Assembly: GCA_963775275.1 (NCBI GenBank)
Contig: CAVZII010000005.1
Location: 2,170,001-2,234,000 of the forward strand
Length of the DNA: 64,000 nt
Source of the DNA: JANWHQ01 sp963775275
Lineage (GTDB): Bacteria > Pseudomonadota > Alphaproteobacteria > Caulobacterales > Caulobacteraceae
Direction: 5' to 3'
Within the stretch, counting starts at the first letter, position 1. The number at the start of each line of letters is the position of its first letter. The position numbers and the translations under genes are program-made. This document shows, piece after piece, positions 49,461-58,602 of the stretch. Below the pieces are notes generated by a model. That model was given only the letters and a program-made list of their open reading frames with translations, had not been told where the DNA came from and made no database searches.

Positions 49461-50693
49461 GTGAGCGAGACCCAACGCATCGTCATCGTCGGCGCCGGCC
49501 ACGCGGGGGGCTCGGCCGCCGCGCTGCTGCGCCAGTACGGCCACAAGGGCGAGATCGTCCTCATCGGCGAGGAGCTCGCGCCGCCCTACCAGCGTCCACC
49601 GCTCTCCAAGGCCTACCTCAAGGGCGACGCGGACCTGGAGAGCCTCAAGCTCCGTCCTGACGACTTCTATGCCGACCAGGACATCGTCCTGCGTCTTGGA
49701 ACCCGCGTCGGATCCGTCGACCGCGACGCCAGGCGTGTGCGCCTCCAGGGCGGCGGGGAGGTCGCCTACGACGTCCTGATCCTCGCGACCGGCTCCATCA
49801 ATCGCAGGCTGCCCATCGAGGGCGCGGGCCCGCACGAGCTGCACGAGCTGCGGTCCCTCGCCGACGCCGAGCGCCTGAAGGCCGTGATCCAGCCGGGCGC
49901 GCGGGTGCTGATCATCGGCGGCGGTTACATCGGCCTGGAGGCCGCGGCGTCCTCCCGCGTGCTGGGCGCCGAGGCGACCATCGTCGAGCTCGCCCCCCGC
50001 GTCCTCGCCCGCGTGGCCTGCGAGGAGCTGTCGGGCTTCTTCCAGGACTATCACCGCGCCAAGGGCGTCGAGATCCTCACCGGCTGCTCGGTCGCCGCCA
50101 TCGAGCACGGCCGTGGCGGTCACATCTGCGGCGCGCGCCTGGCGGACGGTCGGACCATCGCCTGCGACGCGATCGTCGTGGGCGTCGGCGCCATGGCCTG
50201 CATGGAGCTCGCCGAGGCCGCCGGGCTCGCCTGCGCGAACGGCGTGGCCGTCGACGAGGACGCCCGCACCTCCGATCCCGCGGTCTTCGCCATCGGCGAC
50301 ATGACCTGGCGGCCCATGCCGCTCTACGACGGGCGCCGTCATCGGCTGGAGAGCGTGCCCAATGCGCTGGAGCAGGCCAAGCAGGCCGCCTCGGCGATCA
50401 TGGGCCGGCCCCGTCCCAAGCCCGAGGTCCCATGGTTCTGGTCGGACCAGTACGACCTCAAGCTCCAGATCGCCGGCGTCCCTTTCGACTCCGACCGGCT
50501 GATCATCCGTGGCCGGATGGATGCCGCCAGGTTCGCCATCTTCCACCTCAAGGGCGACCGCATCCAGGCGGTGGAGGCGGTCAACGCCCCGGCCGAGTTC
50601 ATGGCCGGCCGCCTGATGATCGGCCAGGGCAAGGCGGTCGATCCCGCCAGGCTCGCTGACCCGTCCGTGTCGATGAAGGAGGTCGCGGCCTGA
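49461..50693 (+). CDS. FAD-dependent ferredoxin/rubredoxin-type reductase
   Basis: A 410-residue NAD(P)H:FAD reductase of the type feeding electrons to ring hydroxylases or P450s. FAD site RIVIVGAGHAGGSAAALLRQ, the PYQRPPLSKAYL segment, the NAD site VLIIGGGYIGLEAAASSRVL, and the second FAD contact VFAIGDM are visible, with the C-terminal domain around VPWFWSDQYDLKLQ. GTG 49461. No partner ferredoxin or oxygenase is next to it; the nearest oxygenase is the HpaB-like gene on the other strand. Confidence 0.88.
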   Translation: MSETQRIVIVGAGHAGGSAAALLRQYGHKGEIVLIGEELAPPYQRPPLSKAYLKGDADLESLKLRPDDFYADQDIVLRLGTRVGSVDRDARRVRLQGGGEVAYDVLILATGSINRRLPIEGAGPHELHELRSLADAERLKAVIQPGARVLIIGGGYIGLEAAASSRVLGAEATIVELAPRVLARVACEELSGFFQDYHRAKGVEILTGCSVAAIEHGRGGHICGARLADGRTIACDAIVVGVGAMACMELAEAAGLACANGVAVDEDARTSDPAVFAIGDMTWRPMPLYDGRRHRLESVPNALEQAKQAASAIMGRPRPKPEVPWFWSDQYDLKLQIAGVPFDSDRLIIRGRMDAARFAIFHLKGDRIQAVEAVNAPAEFMAGRLMIGQGKAVDPARLADPSVSMKEVAA

Positions 50694-50741
50694 AGCCCTC
50701 GCCCCGCTTGCGGGGAGGGCGGGGAGGCGGCCCGGAGCCGG

Positions 50742-52304
50742 TCAGCTCTTCGCCGGCCCTGTGCCGCCGGCCTGCAGCGAAACGGGCCCCGGAAACGCAC
50801 CGGGGACGGCGCCCATCGGCGCCGCGAACCCGATCGCCGAGACGTCGATCTGCGGCATCTCGACGTGGAGCGCCTTCAGCGCGTCGTTGGCCAGGCGGTT
50901 GTAGTCCTTGAACCAGGACCGAAGCCGCATCCGCCACACCGGGACCCCGCCGTTGGCGTGCAGCTCGAAGGTCGATTCCCGCCCGTCCAGGCCCGAGGAC
51001 ACATGGTCCCAGATCAGGTTCAGCAGCGCCGCCCGCTGGCGCGCCGTGAAGCCGCCCCCGCCGAACGCCTCCTCCAGGTCCGCCGCCATCTGCGGATCCT
51101 CGAAGTCGCCGGGCCCGGGCGCCACCACCAGCGAGGAGCCTGGCAGCCGGCGCAGGGTCTCGGTCAGCTTCTGGCGGATCCTCAAGTTGTGCAGGCTCGC
51201 CGAGGCCAGGTGGATCTGCCGCGGCAGCAGGAACCCGCCGGCCGAGACGTCCGGGTCGCACTCGGCCGCGACCATGCAGGTGCGCGCGGTCTGCACGTCC
51301 GCCACCATGTCGATCAGCAGCTCGACCGCGGCGGGGCTGTTCCTGAACCCCATCACCTCCGAGGCGGCCAGCGCCAGCCCGAGCGCGAACTCCAGCTTGG
51401 CCAGCCAGCCTAGGTGCTGGTGCCACAGGAGCCAGGCCACGAGGTTGGTGTCCCTCGGCGGTCCTCCGTCCGTGCCGGCGCTCCTGCCCGAGCCCAGCGG
51501 CGTCTCCGCGGTGAAGACCTTCTCGAAGGGGATAAGCACCTCCTCGAGCCAGAGCTGGGCGTCCAGCTCGTCGTAGGCCCAGCTCATCGGCGCCACGCCA
51601 GGGTCGGGATGACGCGCGGCGGGCTTGCGCGTGATCACCCGCACCCCCTTGGCGGCCACGGGGATGACGAACCAGGTGAAGTGCTCGCGGCCGGGCCGGC
51701 GCGTCCCGCCCGACACGAACACCTCGTCCGCATACGGCGAGGCGGTATGCATCGAGACCTTGCCCGAGACGACCAGCCCCGCGTCGGTCTCCCTCACCAC
51801 CTTCAGCGCCGCCCGTTCGGCCGCCTCGGGGCGGAAGCGGAAGCCGATCGGCGCTCCGCCGGCCGAGAAGGTGAGGAACCGACCTGTCCTCGCCAGCTCG
51901 TCGCGATAGGCCGCCGCGTTTGCGATCTCGCCGGCGTTCAGGCCCATGGCCTTCAGGGTGTCCAGCAGGCCCAGCGCGATCAGCGCGCCATAGCCCGGCG
52001 TATGGGTCATGTTGCCGCCGGACAGGAAGGCGACGTCCGAGATCGCCCGGCCCAGCCGGCGCAGGTCGTCCGTCGTCTGAGGGATCTCGAAGGCCTGCGG
52101 CCGTCGCGCGCCCGCCGCGTCCGGCGGCGTCATCAGACGGTCGGACCATTCAGGGTCCGCGTGCCGGTCGTACCAAGCGGCGTAGGCGTCCACCATCGGC
52201 CGCGTCAGGGGGTGGGTCGTGATGTCGGCGATCCGGCCTTCGCCCAGCACCCAGACCTCACGCCCGTCCCTCAAGCCCTCGCGATACTCATCCCCCGTGC
52301 GCAC
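50742..52304 (-). CDS. HpaB-family (4-hydroxyphenylacetate 3-monooxygenase-like) protein
   Basis: A 520-residue flavin-dependent oxygenase large component. The N-terminus MRTGDEYREGLRDGREVWV is the family start, followed by FLSGGNMTHTPGY and GLVVSGKVSMHTASPYADEV. The C-terminal part has LRSWFKDYNRLANDAL. Members hydroxylate phenols using free reduced flavin from a small reductase; no HpaC-like reductase is adjacent, though an FAD reductase gene is convergent with it. GTG 52304 has GGGAGG upstream. The middle (DPGVAPMSWAYDELDAQLWL) differs from standard HpaB, so the substrate is uncertain. Confidence 0.78.
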   Translation of the reverse strand: MRTGDEYREGLRDGREVWVLGEGRIADITTHPLTRPMVDAYAAWYDRHADPEWSDRLMTPPDAAGARRPQAFEIPQTTDDLRRLGRAISDVAFLSGGNMTHTPGYGALIALGLLDTLKAMGLNAGEIANAAAYRDELARTGRFLTFSAGGAPIGFRFRPEAAERAALKVVRETDAGLVVSGKVSMHTASPYADEVFVSGGTRRPGREHFTWFVIPVAAKGVRVITRKPAARHPDPGVAPMSWAYDELDAQLWLEEVLIPFEKVFTAETPLGSGRSAGTDGGPPRDTNLVAWLLWHQHLGWLAKLEFALGLALAASEVMGFRNSPAAVELLIDMVADVQTARTCMVAAECDPDVSAGGFLLPRQIHLASASLHNLRIRQKLTETLRRLPGSSLVVAPGPGDFEDPQMAADLEEAFGGGGFTARQRAALLNLIWDHVSSGLDGRESTFELHANGGVPVWRMRLRSWFKDYNRLANDALKALHVEMPQIDVSAIGFAAPMGAVPGAFPGPVSLQAGGTGPAKS

Positions 52305-52432
52305 CTCAGCCTCCCTGATATGTCTTGAGACATTCTATGTTTCCTGGCGTCCGCGCGCGCAATGCCGGGCGCGATCGGCGTCGCCGAAGTCGGCCGGCTG
52401 CGCCGCCATGGGCGTCGATCCGCGGCCGGCCT

Positions 52433-53896
52433 TCAGCCCCGGGCTTCGCCGGCCCGGGCGGCCTTCAAGTTCGACAGGCGCGTGCGCGTCTGCTCGTCCG
52501 ACGGGTCGGCAGCCAGGGCGCGTTCCAGTGCCTCGATCCGGCCCGGTCTGTCGCCCGTCAGCTTCAGCAAGGCCGCCAGGCGTCTCCAGCGGCTCGGATC
52601 GTCCGGACCGCGCTCCGCCGCGTCCCTGAGCAGGCTGGCCGCCGCCGCCGGATTTCCTTGCTGCGCGAGCAGCCGCGCCGTCCGGTCGGCCATGCCGACG
52701 TCGTCCGGCCTCAGCTTGACCGCCCTCACGAACGCGCGTCGGGCGCCGCCGGCCTGCTGCGCGGCGAGGAGCGCCCTGCCCAGGCGCCACCAGCTTCTGC
52801 CGTCGTCCCAGCGCGCGCGCACCACCTGCCTGAGCTCGGCCGCCGCCTCGGCGGGGCGGCCCTCGGCCATCAGCAGGCGGCCGCGCGCCTCCCGCGCCGG
52901 CAGGCTCCGCCGCTCCAGACCGATCAGCCAGCACCAGATCTCCCGCTCGTCCTCGGTGAGCGGTCCGTGGCGTCGGCTCTTGAGCGGCCGCCGTCGCCCT
53001 GCGCGCGCGGCCTGGTGCTCGGCCTCGATGATCGTGCGCAGCTCTCGGGCGCGCCAGGGGATCTCGCCGTAGAGCCGCACCAGCCGGCTCCGCAACGGCT
53101 CGGGCGGGTCGCGCGCGGCCCTGGCCTCCGTTTCCATCTTCGGCGTGCTTGCCGTGTCGGCGCCGATGTGGGCCAGCGCCTCGCCGATCACGGTCTCGGG
53201 CTCGCGGGCGATCCGGTCGAAGTCGATCAGCAGGAACTGCTCCGGGGCGAAGTGGCGCGCCCATCGGCGCAGGTTCGCCTCATAGAGGGCCGAGCCCAGC
53301 AGGCCATGGAGCCGCCGGCCGGCGTCCCCGGCCCGGAACGCGTCCAGCGTCGCCTCGGCCGGCGGCGGCGGGTCCGTTTCCGCGCCGGTCCAGTTCGCGT
53401 CCAGGCCGAAGACCTCGCGGCCGTGATTGATTATCGACCAGGCCTGGGCGGTGGGCTCGCGCAGCAGGCAGATCAGCTTCACCTTGGGGAACAGCGCGGC
53501 GCACAGGGCGATGCGGTCCTCGCTCATCGCCAGATAGTTGGGCGACTTCTCGCCGACCACGATGCCGCGCCGTCGCCTCGCCATGCGATCGCCCAGGCTC
53601 TCCAGGTAAGCCGTCGGCGGCCGCTCGGCGAGCCGCAAGAAATACGACGGCTCGCCCCGCGGCAGCGTCACGTCCGGGCGACGGTTCAGCGCCGTCTTCA
53701 GCCAGCTGGTTCCCGCGCGCGGCGGGCCGATGATCAGGAAGTCCGGCGAGGCCAGCGCGCAGCCGTTGGGCATGCGGCGCGTCAGCAGCCGGTCCAGCCC
53801 CCGAACCCGCCCATAGGCGCGCGCGGCGCGGCTGATCTTGCCCTCCGCCTGCAACGCCATGGCTTCACGAAAGGCTTCCGAAGCCTCGTCGAACAC
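52433..53896 (-). CDS. sulfotransferase-domain protein with C-terminal TPR repeats
   Basis: A 487-residue protein. Residues 50-250 are a sulfotransferase domain: the PAPS 5'-phosphosulfate loop is DFLIIGPPRAGTSWLKTALN and the 3'-phosphate part includes KVKLICLLREPTAQAWSIIN. The C-terminal 170 residues are TPR-like (RWDDGRSWWRLGRALLAAQQ; GDRPGRIEALERALAADPSD). Similar domains in other bacteria sulfate lipids, polysaccharides or proteins. The acceptor is not known. It stands alone, with one of the double-hairpin elements 137 bp upstream. Confidence 0.82.
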   Translation of the reverse strand: MFDEASEAFREAMALQAEGKISRAARAYGRVRGLDRLLTRRMPNGCALASPDFLIIGPPRAGTSWLKTALNRRPDVTLPRGEPSYFLRLAERPPTAYLESLGDRMARRRRGIVVGEKSPNYLAMSEDRIALCAALFPKVKLICLLREPTAQAWSIINHGREVFGLDANWTGAETDPPPPAEATLDAFRAGDAGRRLHGLLGSALYEANLRRWARHFAPEQFLLIDFDRIAREPETVIGEALAHIGADTASTPKMETEARAARDPPEPLRSRLVRLYGEIPWRARELRTIIEAEHQAARAGRRRPLKSRRHGPLTEDEREIWCWLIGLERRSLPAREARGRLLMAEGRPAEAAAELRQVVRARWDDGRSWWRLGRALLAAQQAGGARRAFVRAVKLRPDDVGMADRTARLLAQQGNPAAAASLLRDAAERGPDDPSRWRRLAALLKLTGDRPGRIEALERALAADPSDEQTRTRLSNLKAARAGEARG

Positions 53897-54032
53897 CTTC
53901 GGGCCCCCCCTTGGTCGGTCCGCAGCCGGACGCGGACCCCGCGTCTGCCACCTGACCCGCGGACTATAGCCCGAGCGGCGCGGTGGTCGACTCCGCGCCC
54001 GGGGCCCGCGGCCCGCCCGACGCAGCGCCGCC

Positions 54033-54198
54033 CTAGTGTGGTGGATCAGAAGTTCGCATGATGATGGCGGCGCCCTCGGCTGCGAACTTCTGATCCGTAA
54101 ACCACACTAGAATCATACATTTGCTAGTGTCCTTATCAATTCCGAAGTTCGCATCCGCCTTGCAAATGCGCTGGCGAACTTCGGAATCGGGACACTAG
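54033..54198. repeat. 166-bp double-hairpin element, copy 1
   Basis: Two palindromes in tandem, each starting CTAGTGT and ending ACACTAG. Left hairpin: arms CTAGTGTGGTGGATCAGAAG... and the matching GAACTTCTGATC...CACTAG. Right hairpin: arms with ATTCCGAAGTTCGCA and GAACTTCGGAAT. Both contain a GAAGTTCGCA core. A 13-bp linker AATCATACATTTG joins them. The terminal CTAG gives the cupin gene its TAG stop. Near-identical copies at 58603 and 63520. Confidence 0.9.
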
Positions 54199-54677
54199 CC
54201 GGGCGCCTTGTGGATCGGGTCCACCCAGGCGACGGCCTCGGGCTTCTCCACCGGCTCGATGTCCAGGTTCACCACGACCGCCTCGTTGTCGCTGCGCACC
54301 AGCACACACTCCAGCGGCTCGTCGGGCGAGGCGTTGATCTCCTGGTGCGGCACGTATGGCGGCACATAGATGAAGTCGCCCGGCCCGGCCTCGGCGGTGA
54401 ACTCCAGGTGCTCGCCCCAGCGCATGCGCGCGCGGCCGCGGATCACGTAGATCACGCTCTCCAGCGCACCGTGATGGTGCGCGCCCGTCTTGGCGTCCGG
54501 ATGGATGTGGACCGTCCCGGCCCAGAGCTTCTGCGCTCCCACCCGCGCCAGGTCGATCGCCGCCGCGCGGCTCATGCCGGGAGTCTGCGGCGTGTTGGCG
54601 TCGAGCTGGTCGCCCGGCACCACCTTCACGCCGGTGTGCTTCCAGCCGTCCTCGGGGATGTCGTGGTCGCTCGCCAT
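54195..54677 (-). CDS. cupin-domain protein
   Basis: A 160-residue single cupin. The metal-binding motif 1 reads HPDAKTGAHHHGALESVIYV and motif 2 GDFIYVPPYVPHQEIN, giving the usual three His and one Glu. Met 54677 (MASDHDIPEDGW) has GAAAGGCGG upstream and is preferred over 54701. Function unknown; such proteins are small dioxygenases, isomerases or binding proteins. The TAG stop codon lies inside the end of the 166-bp double-hairpin element, so the original C-terminus may have been altered by its insertion. Confidence 0.82.
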   Translation of the reverse strand: MASDHDIPEDGWKHTGVKVVPGDQLDANTPQTPGMSRAAAIDLARVGAQKLWAGTVHIHPDAKTGAHHHGALESVIYVIRGRARMRWGEHLEFTAEAGPGDFIYVPPYVPHQEINASPDEPLECVLVRSDNEAVVVNLDIEPVEKPEAVAWVDPIHKAPG

Positions 54678-54733
54678 GGCCGCCTTTCGCCCGGACGGCA
54701 TTCCGCCGCCGCTCGTGCGCCCCGGTCAAGCGC

Positions 54734-55924
54734 TCACATGCCGTAGTCGGGCAGCTCGAAGTCGTCCTTCAGGCTCACCGAGCGGCTCATCAGCCATTGG
54801 CCCAGGCCCGGCAGGCCCATCAGCCTCATTGCCTGGTTGCGCAGCCAAACGCCGAGCGCGGTCCCGGGCGCGAAAGTCCCCGCGAACCTCGCGGCCGAGG
54901 CCTGTTTGCCCTGTACGAACGGGCGAAGCCGCGCCTCATAGGCGTCCAGCGCCGCGCCCAGCTCGCCGCCAGCCCGTTTCAGCTCGCCGGCCAGCACATA
55001 GGCCTCGGTCAGGGCCAGGCCCGTGCCTTCCCCGGCCAGCAGCGAGACGGCGCAGGCCGCGTCCCCGACCAGGGCCACGCGCCCCTTCGACCATCGCGGC
55101 ATGCGGATCTGGCTGACGCGGTCGAAGTAGAGGTCCTCGGCGGCCTCCATCGCCTCCAGCATGGCCGGGACCTCCCAGCCCATGTCCGCGAAGCTCGCCT
55201 TCAGCGCCGCGCGCCGGGCCGCGTCCGTCGGCGGGTCCGCATCGCTCATCGCGTCGCGACGCGCCACCAGCAGCACGACGGTCCGGTCGTCCCTCAGCGC
55301 GATCCGCGCCGCCTGCCGGCCCGGCGCGGCGCGGGCCACATAGACCAGCTCGTCGCGCGGCCGGTAGCCCCGGACCTCGAACGTCGCCACCCGATAGCCG
55401 AGGTCGGTCTCGAATCCCGCCTGGGGCCCGAACGCCAGCCGTCGCACCCGCGAGTGCAGCCCGTCCGCGCCAACCACCATGTCGACCTCGCGGCGGGCGC
55501 CGCTCTCCAGCGTGAGGCGCACGGCCTCGCCCGAGTCCTCGATCGAAGTGATCGTCTCGCCGAACAGGGTCTCGACCCTGTCCTCGACCGTCCGGAACAC
55601 CGCCTCGGCCAGATCGCCGCGCGGCAGGCTGGTGAAGCGGTCCCTCGCCATCTTGCGCATCATGTCGACGGCCATGCCGGCGACCTTGCGTCCGCGCCCG
55701 TCCACCAGACGCAGCGCCTTGAAGATGTAGCCGGCCTCCAGCACCTGGGGCAGCACGCCCATCTTCTCGACCACGTCGTAGCCGACGCCCCAGAAGTCGA
55801 TGACATAGCCGCCCGAGCGGAAGCTGGGGGCCTGCTCGATCAGCACCGGCTCGTGGCCCGTGCGGCTCAGCCAGTAGGCGAGGGCAGGGCCCGCGACCCC
55901 GGCGCCGCTGATGGCGATCCTCAT
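54734..55924 (-). CDS. FAD-dependent aromatic-type monooxygenase (PHBH family)
   Basis: A 396-residue class A flavoprotein hydroxylase. The FAD Rossmann motif MRIAISGAGVAGPALAYWLS, the DG motif VVGADGLHSRVRRLAFG and the GD motif GRVALVGDAACAVSLLAGEG are all present. It resembles TetX/aromatic hydroxylases. The C-terminal helix region (MRLMGLPGLGQWLMSRS) is common in this subfamily. It is close to the cupin gene on the same strand (57 bp), which could mean an oxygenase/cupin pair. Substrate unknown. Confidence 0.88.
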   Translation of the reverse strand: MRIAISGAGVAGPALAYWLSRTGHEPVLIEQAPSFRSGGYVIDFWGVGYDVVEKMGVLPQVLEAGYIFKALRLVDGRGRKVAGMAVDMMRKMARDRFTSLPRGDLAEAVFRTVEDRVETLFGETITSIEDSGEAVRLTLESGARREVDMVVGADGLHSRVRRLAFGPQAGFETDLGYRVATFEVRGYRPRDELVYVARAAPGRQAARIALRDDRTVVLLVARRDAMSDADPPTDAARRAALKASFADMGWEVPAMLEAMEAAEDLYFDRVSQIRMPRWSKGRVALVGDAACAVSLLAGEGTGLALTEAYVLAGELKRAGGELGAALDAYEARLRPFVQGKQASAARFAGTFAPGTALGVWLRNQAMRLMGLPGLGQWLMSRSVSLKDDFELPDYGM

Positions 55925-56166
55925 GGCGTCCAGTCTCCCAGAGCGAGCCTGTCGGGCAAGGGGGCCGATCCGGCGGCCTCGCCAGGCCTAACGGCCGGAT
56001 CACCCGGGGGGATGCAAACGGCGCGCGCGGCTCCCGCGTTGGTCTCTCCGTTCCCGGGTCCTTGGGTCCTTGGCGCGTCCGACGGTCTGGCGCCTCCCTC
56101 GATTTGCAGCCCGGGCGGGAAAGTCTGCATGCGGACCGCCTCGGGCTCGCGCTATGGTGCGCGGCC

Positions 56167-56787
56167 ATGACCGAACCCGCCCCCCCGCCCGGCGCCCTGA
56201 TCTCGCCCGCCGCCGCCCGCAACAAGGGCCCGATCCTCGAGGTGCTGAAGCGGGTCCTGCCGGACTCGGGCGAGGTCCTGGAGATCGCGGCGGGCGCGGG
56301 CGAGCATGCGGCCTTCTTCGCCGCCGCCTTTCCGCATCTGCAGTGGCGGCCCACCGACCCGGACACGGGAGCCCTGATGAGCATCGACCTGTGGCGCGAG
56401 CAGGCGGGCCTGGCGAACCTCCTGACGCCCCTGCCGCTCGACGCCGCCGACCCGGACGCCTGGCCCGTCGCCCGCGCGGACGCGATCGTGAACATCAACA
56501 TGATCCACATCTCGCCCTGGGCGGCGACCCGGGGCCTGATGGCCGGCGCCGGCCGCATCCTGCCGCCCGGCGGGGTGCTCTTCACCTACGGCCCCTACAT
56601 CGATCCGGAGGCCCAGACCGCTCCCTCCAACCTCGCCTTCGACGCCAGTCTCAAGGCCCGCAACCCCGCCTGGGGGCTTCGCAACCTCGTCGACGTCAAG
56701 GCCGAGGCCGCCAGGAACGGCCTCGCCTTCGCCGAGCGCGTCCCCATGCCGGCCAACAACCTGTCCCTGGTGTTCCGCAAGGTCTGA
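56167..56787 (+). CDS. DUF938 family SAM-dependent methyltransferase-like protein
   Basis: A 206-residue protein of the DUF938 family. The start ISPAAARNKGPILEVLKRVL, the SAM-binding strand VLEIAAGAGEHAAFFAAAFP and AIVNINMIHISPWAATRGLM are typical. The methyl acceptor is unknown. A GCTATGG box about 12 bp before the ATG may be part of its promoter. Confidence 0.88.
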   Translation: MTEPAPPPGALISPAAARNKGPILEVLKRVLPDSGEVLEIAAGAGEHAAFFAAAFPHLQWRPTDPDTGALMSIDLWREQAGLANLLTPLPLDAADPDAWPVARADAIVNINMIHISPWAATRGLMAGAGRILPPGGVLFTYGPYIDPEAQTAPSNLAFDASLKARNPAWGLRNLVDVKAEAARNGLAFAERVPMPANNLSLVFRKV

Positions 56788-56794
56788 GGCGCGC

Positions 56795-56831
56795 TCCCTA
56801 CCCCTTGAAGAGGGAGGGCCGGGGAGGGGGT
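56795..56831. repeat. GC-rich palindromic intergenic repeat
   Basis: CTCCCTACCCCTTGAAGAGG then GGCCGGGGAGGGGG, located between the DUF938 gene and the convergent GreA-type gene; a possible bidirectional terminator. Confidence 0.5.
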
Positions 56832-56881
56832 GATCCGGGCCGCGCCGCGAACGCGAGAAGGCGAGGGTCGAGGCGACGGCC

Positions 56882-57361
56882 TCACGTCACCTCCACCACC
56901 TCCACCTCCGCGCCGTTGACCGTGACGACGTCGCCGATCCGCCTGCCCAGCAGCGCGCGCGCCAGCGGCGAGACATAGGAGACGCTCCCTCCGGCCGGCT
57001 CGGCTTCGTCCTCGCCGACGATGCGCCAGGCCTGGCGGCGGCCGTCTTCGCGCTCGATCTGCACCGTCCGCCCGAACTGGACCAACTCGGCCTCGGGCGC
57101 CGGCTCGGTGAGCTGGGCGCTGGCGCGCCGGGCCGACCAGTAGCGCAGGTCCCGCGTGGCCCGGGCCATGGCCGTGCGGTCCGCGCTCACCCCGCCCGCC
57201 GCCTGGGCGGCGGCATAGGCGCCCTGAGCGGCCGCGAGCTCAGCTTCGATGGCGGCCAGGCCCGAGGCGGTGACCAGGTTCGGATGGACCGAGACCGGCC
57301 GGTCCGGCAGGTCGGCGGCGCGGAACTCGTAGTCCTCCTCGCGGGTGAAGGCGACGGCCAT
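56882..57361 (-). CDS. GreA/GreB-family transcription elongation factor-like protein
   Basis: A 159-residue protein. The C-terminal FKBP-like part is clear (GGSVSYVSPLARALLGRRIGD and DVVTVNGAEVEVVEV). The N-terminal coiled-coil region (LAAIEAELAAAQGAYAAAQA) is shorter in charged residues than true GreA. Gre factors rescue backtracked RNA polymerase by RNA cleavage. Divergent members (Rnk or GreA-like) only bind polymerase, so activity is open. ATG 57361. Confidence 0.82.
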   Translation of the reverse strand: MAVAFTREEDYEFRAADLPDRPVSVHPNLVTASGLAAIEAELAAAQGAYAAAQAAGGVSADRTAMARATRDLRYWSARRASAQLTEPAPEAELVQFGRTVQIEREDGRRQAWRIVGEDEAEPAGGSVSYVSPLARALLGRRIGDVVTVNGAEVEVVEVT

Positions 57362-57549
57362 CCATCGAGCCTAGCGATTTCAGGCGACGTGGGAACCGGT
57401 TCGCCGTCCGGATTCGCCCCAGGCGCGCCGCCGGCGAATGAGAAGGCGCGTCCGGCGGGCCTTGCCTCTATGATGCGGCGCGGACCTCGGCCCCGACCCT
57501 CGCCATCCGGCGCGGACAGCGCGCCTGCGGGCCGCCCGAGGACTCCGAC

Positions 57550-58068
57550 ATGTTGACGCCACGCCAGGAGAAGATGGCCGCGCTGTTCGAAGAGCACGTC
57601 GGCGCCGAACTCGCCGGCGATCTTGCGACCACCATGGCCACCATGAGCGCCGAGCCGCACCTCAACCACGTGCCGACCATGGCCGGCGGCGTGGGTCGCG
57701 ACCAGGTCCACGCGTTCTATCGCGACCACCTGGTCGGCAAGTTCTTTCCGCCCGACGTCGTCATGACCGGCGTCTCGCGCACGGTGGGCGAGGACCGGAT
57801 CGTCGAGGAGCTGTTCATCACCTTCACCCACACCACGGTCATCGACTGGCTGCTGCCGGGCGTGGCGCCCACCGGCCGGCCGGTCGAACTGGCCGTCTGC
57901 GTGGTCGTGGGCTTCGAGGGCGACCTGATCTCCCACGAGCACATCTACTGGGACCAGGCCGGCGTCCTGGCCCAGATCGGCCTGCTCGACCCGACGGGCC
58001 TGCCCGTCACCGGCGCCGAGAGCGCCCGCAAGGTGAAGGATCCCGCCCTGCCGGCGCGGAGGTTCTGA
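57550..58068 (+). CDS. SnoaL-like / NTF2-fold protein
   Basis: A 172-residue protein. The pattern LTPRQEKMAALFEEHVGAEL, then LNHVPTMAGGVGRDQVHAFY and RDHLVGKFFPPDVVMTGVSR fits the SnoaL polyketide-cyclase-like group of NTF2-fold proteins, and a final strand VCVVVGFEGDLISHEHIYWD closes the fold. These act as small isomerases, hydrolases or binding proteins. No partner gene gives a clue to substrate. Confidence 0.78.
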   Translation: MLTPRQEKMAALFEEHVGAELAGDLATTMATMSAEPHLNHVPTMAGGVGRDQVHAFYRDHLVGKFFPPDVVMTGVSRTVGEDRIVEELFITFTHTTVIDWLLPGVAPTGRPVELAVCVVVGFEGDLISHEHIYWDQAGVLAQIGLLDPTGLPVTGAESARKVKDPALPARRF

Positions 58069-58190
58069 GGCGGGGGCGGCCGCTCGCGCGGACGCCGCAT
58101 TGTGGCCGGGCCTCCGATGCCTTACGACGGGTCCGGTTCCTGCGCCGTTCCAACGAGCGGCTTCCGACCGGAACGCAGGAGCGCCCGGTC

Positions 58191-58565
58191 ATGAAGATCC
58201 TTTCTGCAGTCCTCGCGCTGGCTCTGGCCGGCGCGGGCCCCTCGTTCGCCCAGGGCAAGGCCGCGGACGTCGCCGCCTACAAGCGCGACTGCGACGCCGG
58301 CAAATGGTCGGCCTGCATGGTGCTCGGGGACCTCTACGGCCAGGACTCGCACAGCGACGACAGCGGCGTGCCCGTGGACAACGCCTTGGCCGCCGGGTTC
58401 TACGGCAAGGCCTGCGACGGCGGGCTGATGGACGGCTGCGTCGCGCTCGGGTCCATGCTGTACGAGGGCCAGGGCGCGCCCGAGGACAAGGTCCGGGCGG
58501 CGGCCCTGTTCAAGAAGGCCTGCGACGCGGGAAACCGGATGGGCTGCACCATGGCCATGCCGTGA
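58191..58565 (+). CDS. small exported Sel1-repeat protein
   Basis: A 124-residue protein with a signal peptide (MKILSAVLALALAGAGPSFA, cleavage after Ala20). The mature part has Sel1-like repeats with paired cysteines: YKRDCDAGKWSACMVLGDLY, KACDGGLMDGCVALGSMLYE and KKACDAGNRMGCTMAM. Paired cysteines in each repeat recall Hcp-type disulfide-stabilised proteins. It would act in the periplasm as a binding scaffold. The 166-bp double-hairpin element (copy 2) begins 38 bp after the stop. Confidence 0.8.
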   Translation: MKILSAVLALALAGAGPSFAQGKAADVAAYKRDCDAGKWSACMVLGDLYGQDSHSDDSGVPVDNALAAGFYGKACDGGLMDGCVALGSMLYEGQGAPEDKVRAAALFKKACDAGNRMGCTMAMP

Positions 58566-58602
58566 CGGCGTTCGCGCCGGCGAGCCCGGGTGGGCGCCGG
58601 CT

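Noticed and set aside
54033..54198. Double hairpin as a simple bidirectional terminator
   Set aside because: Three copies with fixed 166-bp length, shared core sequence and no T-runs point to a mobile repeat instead.
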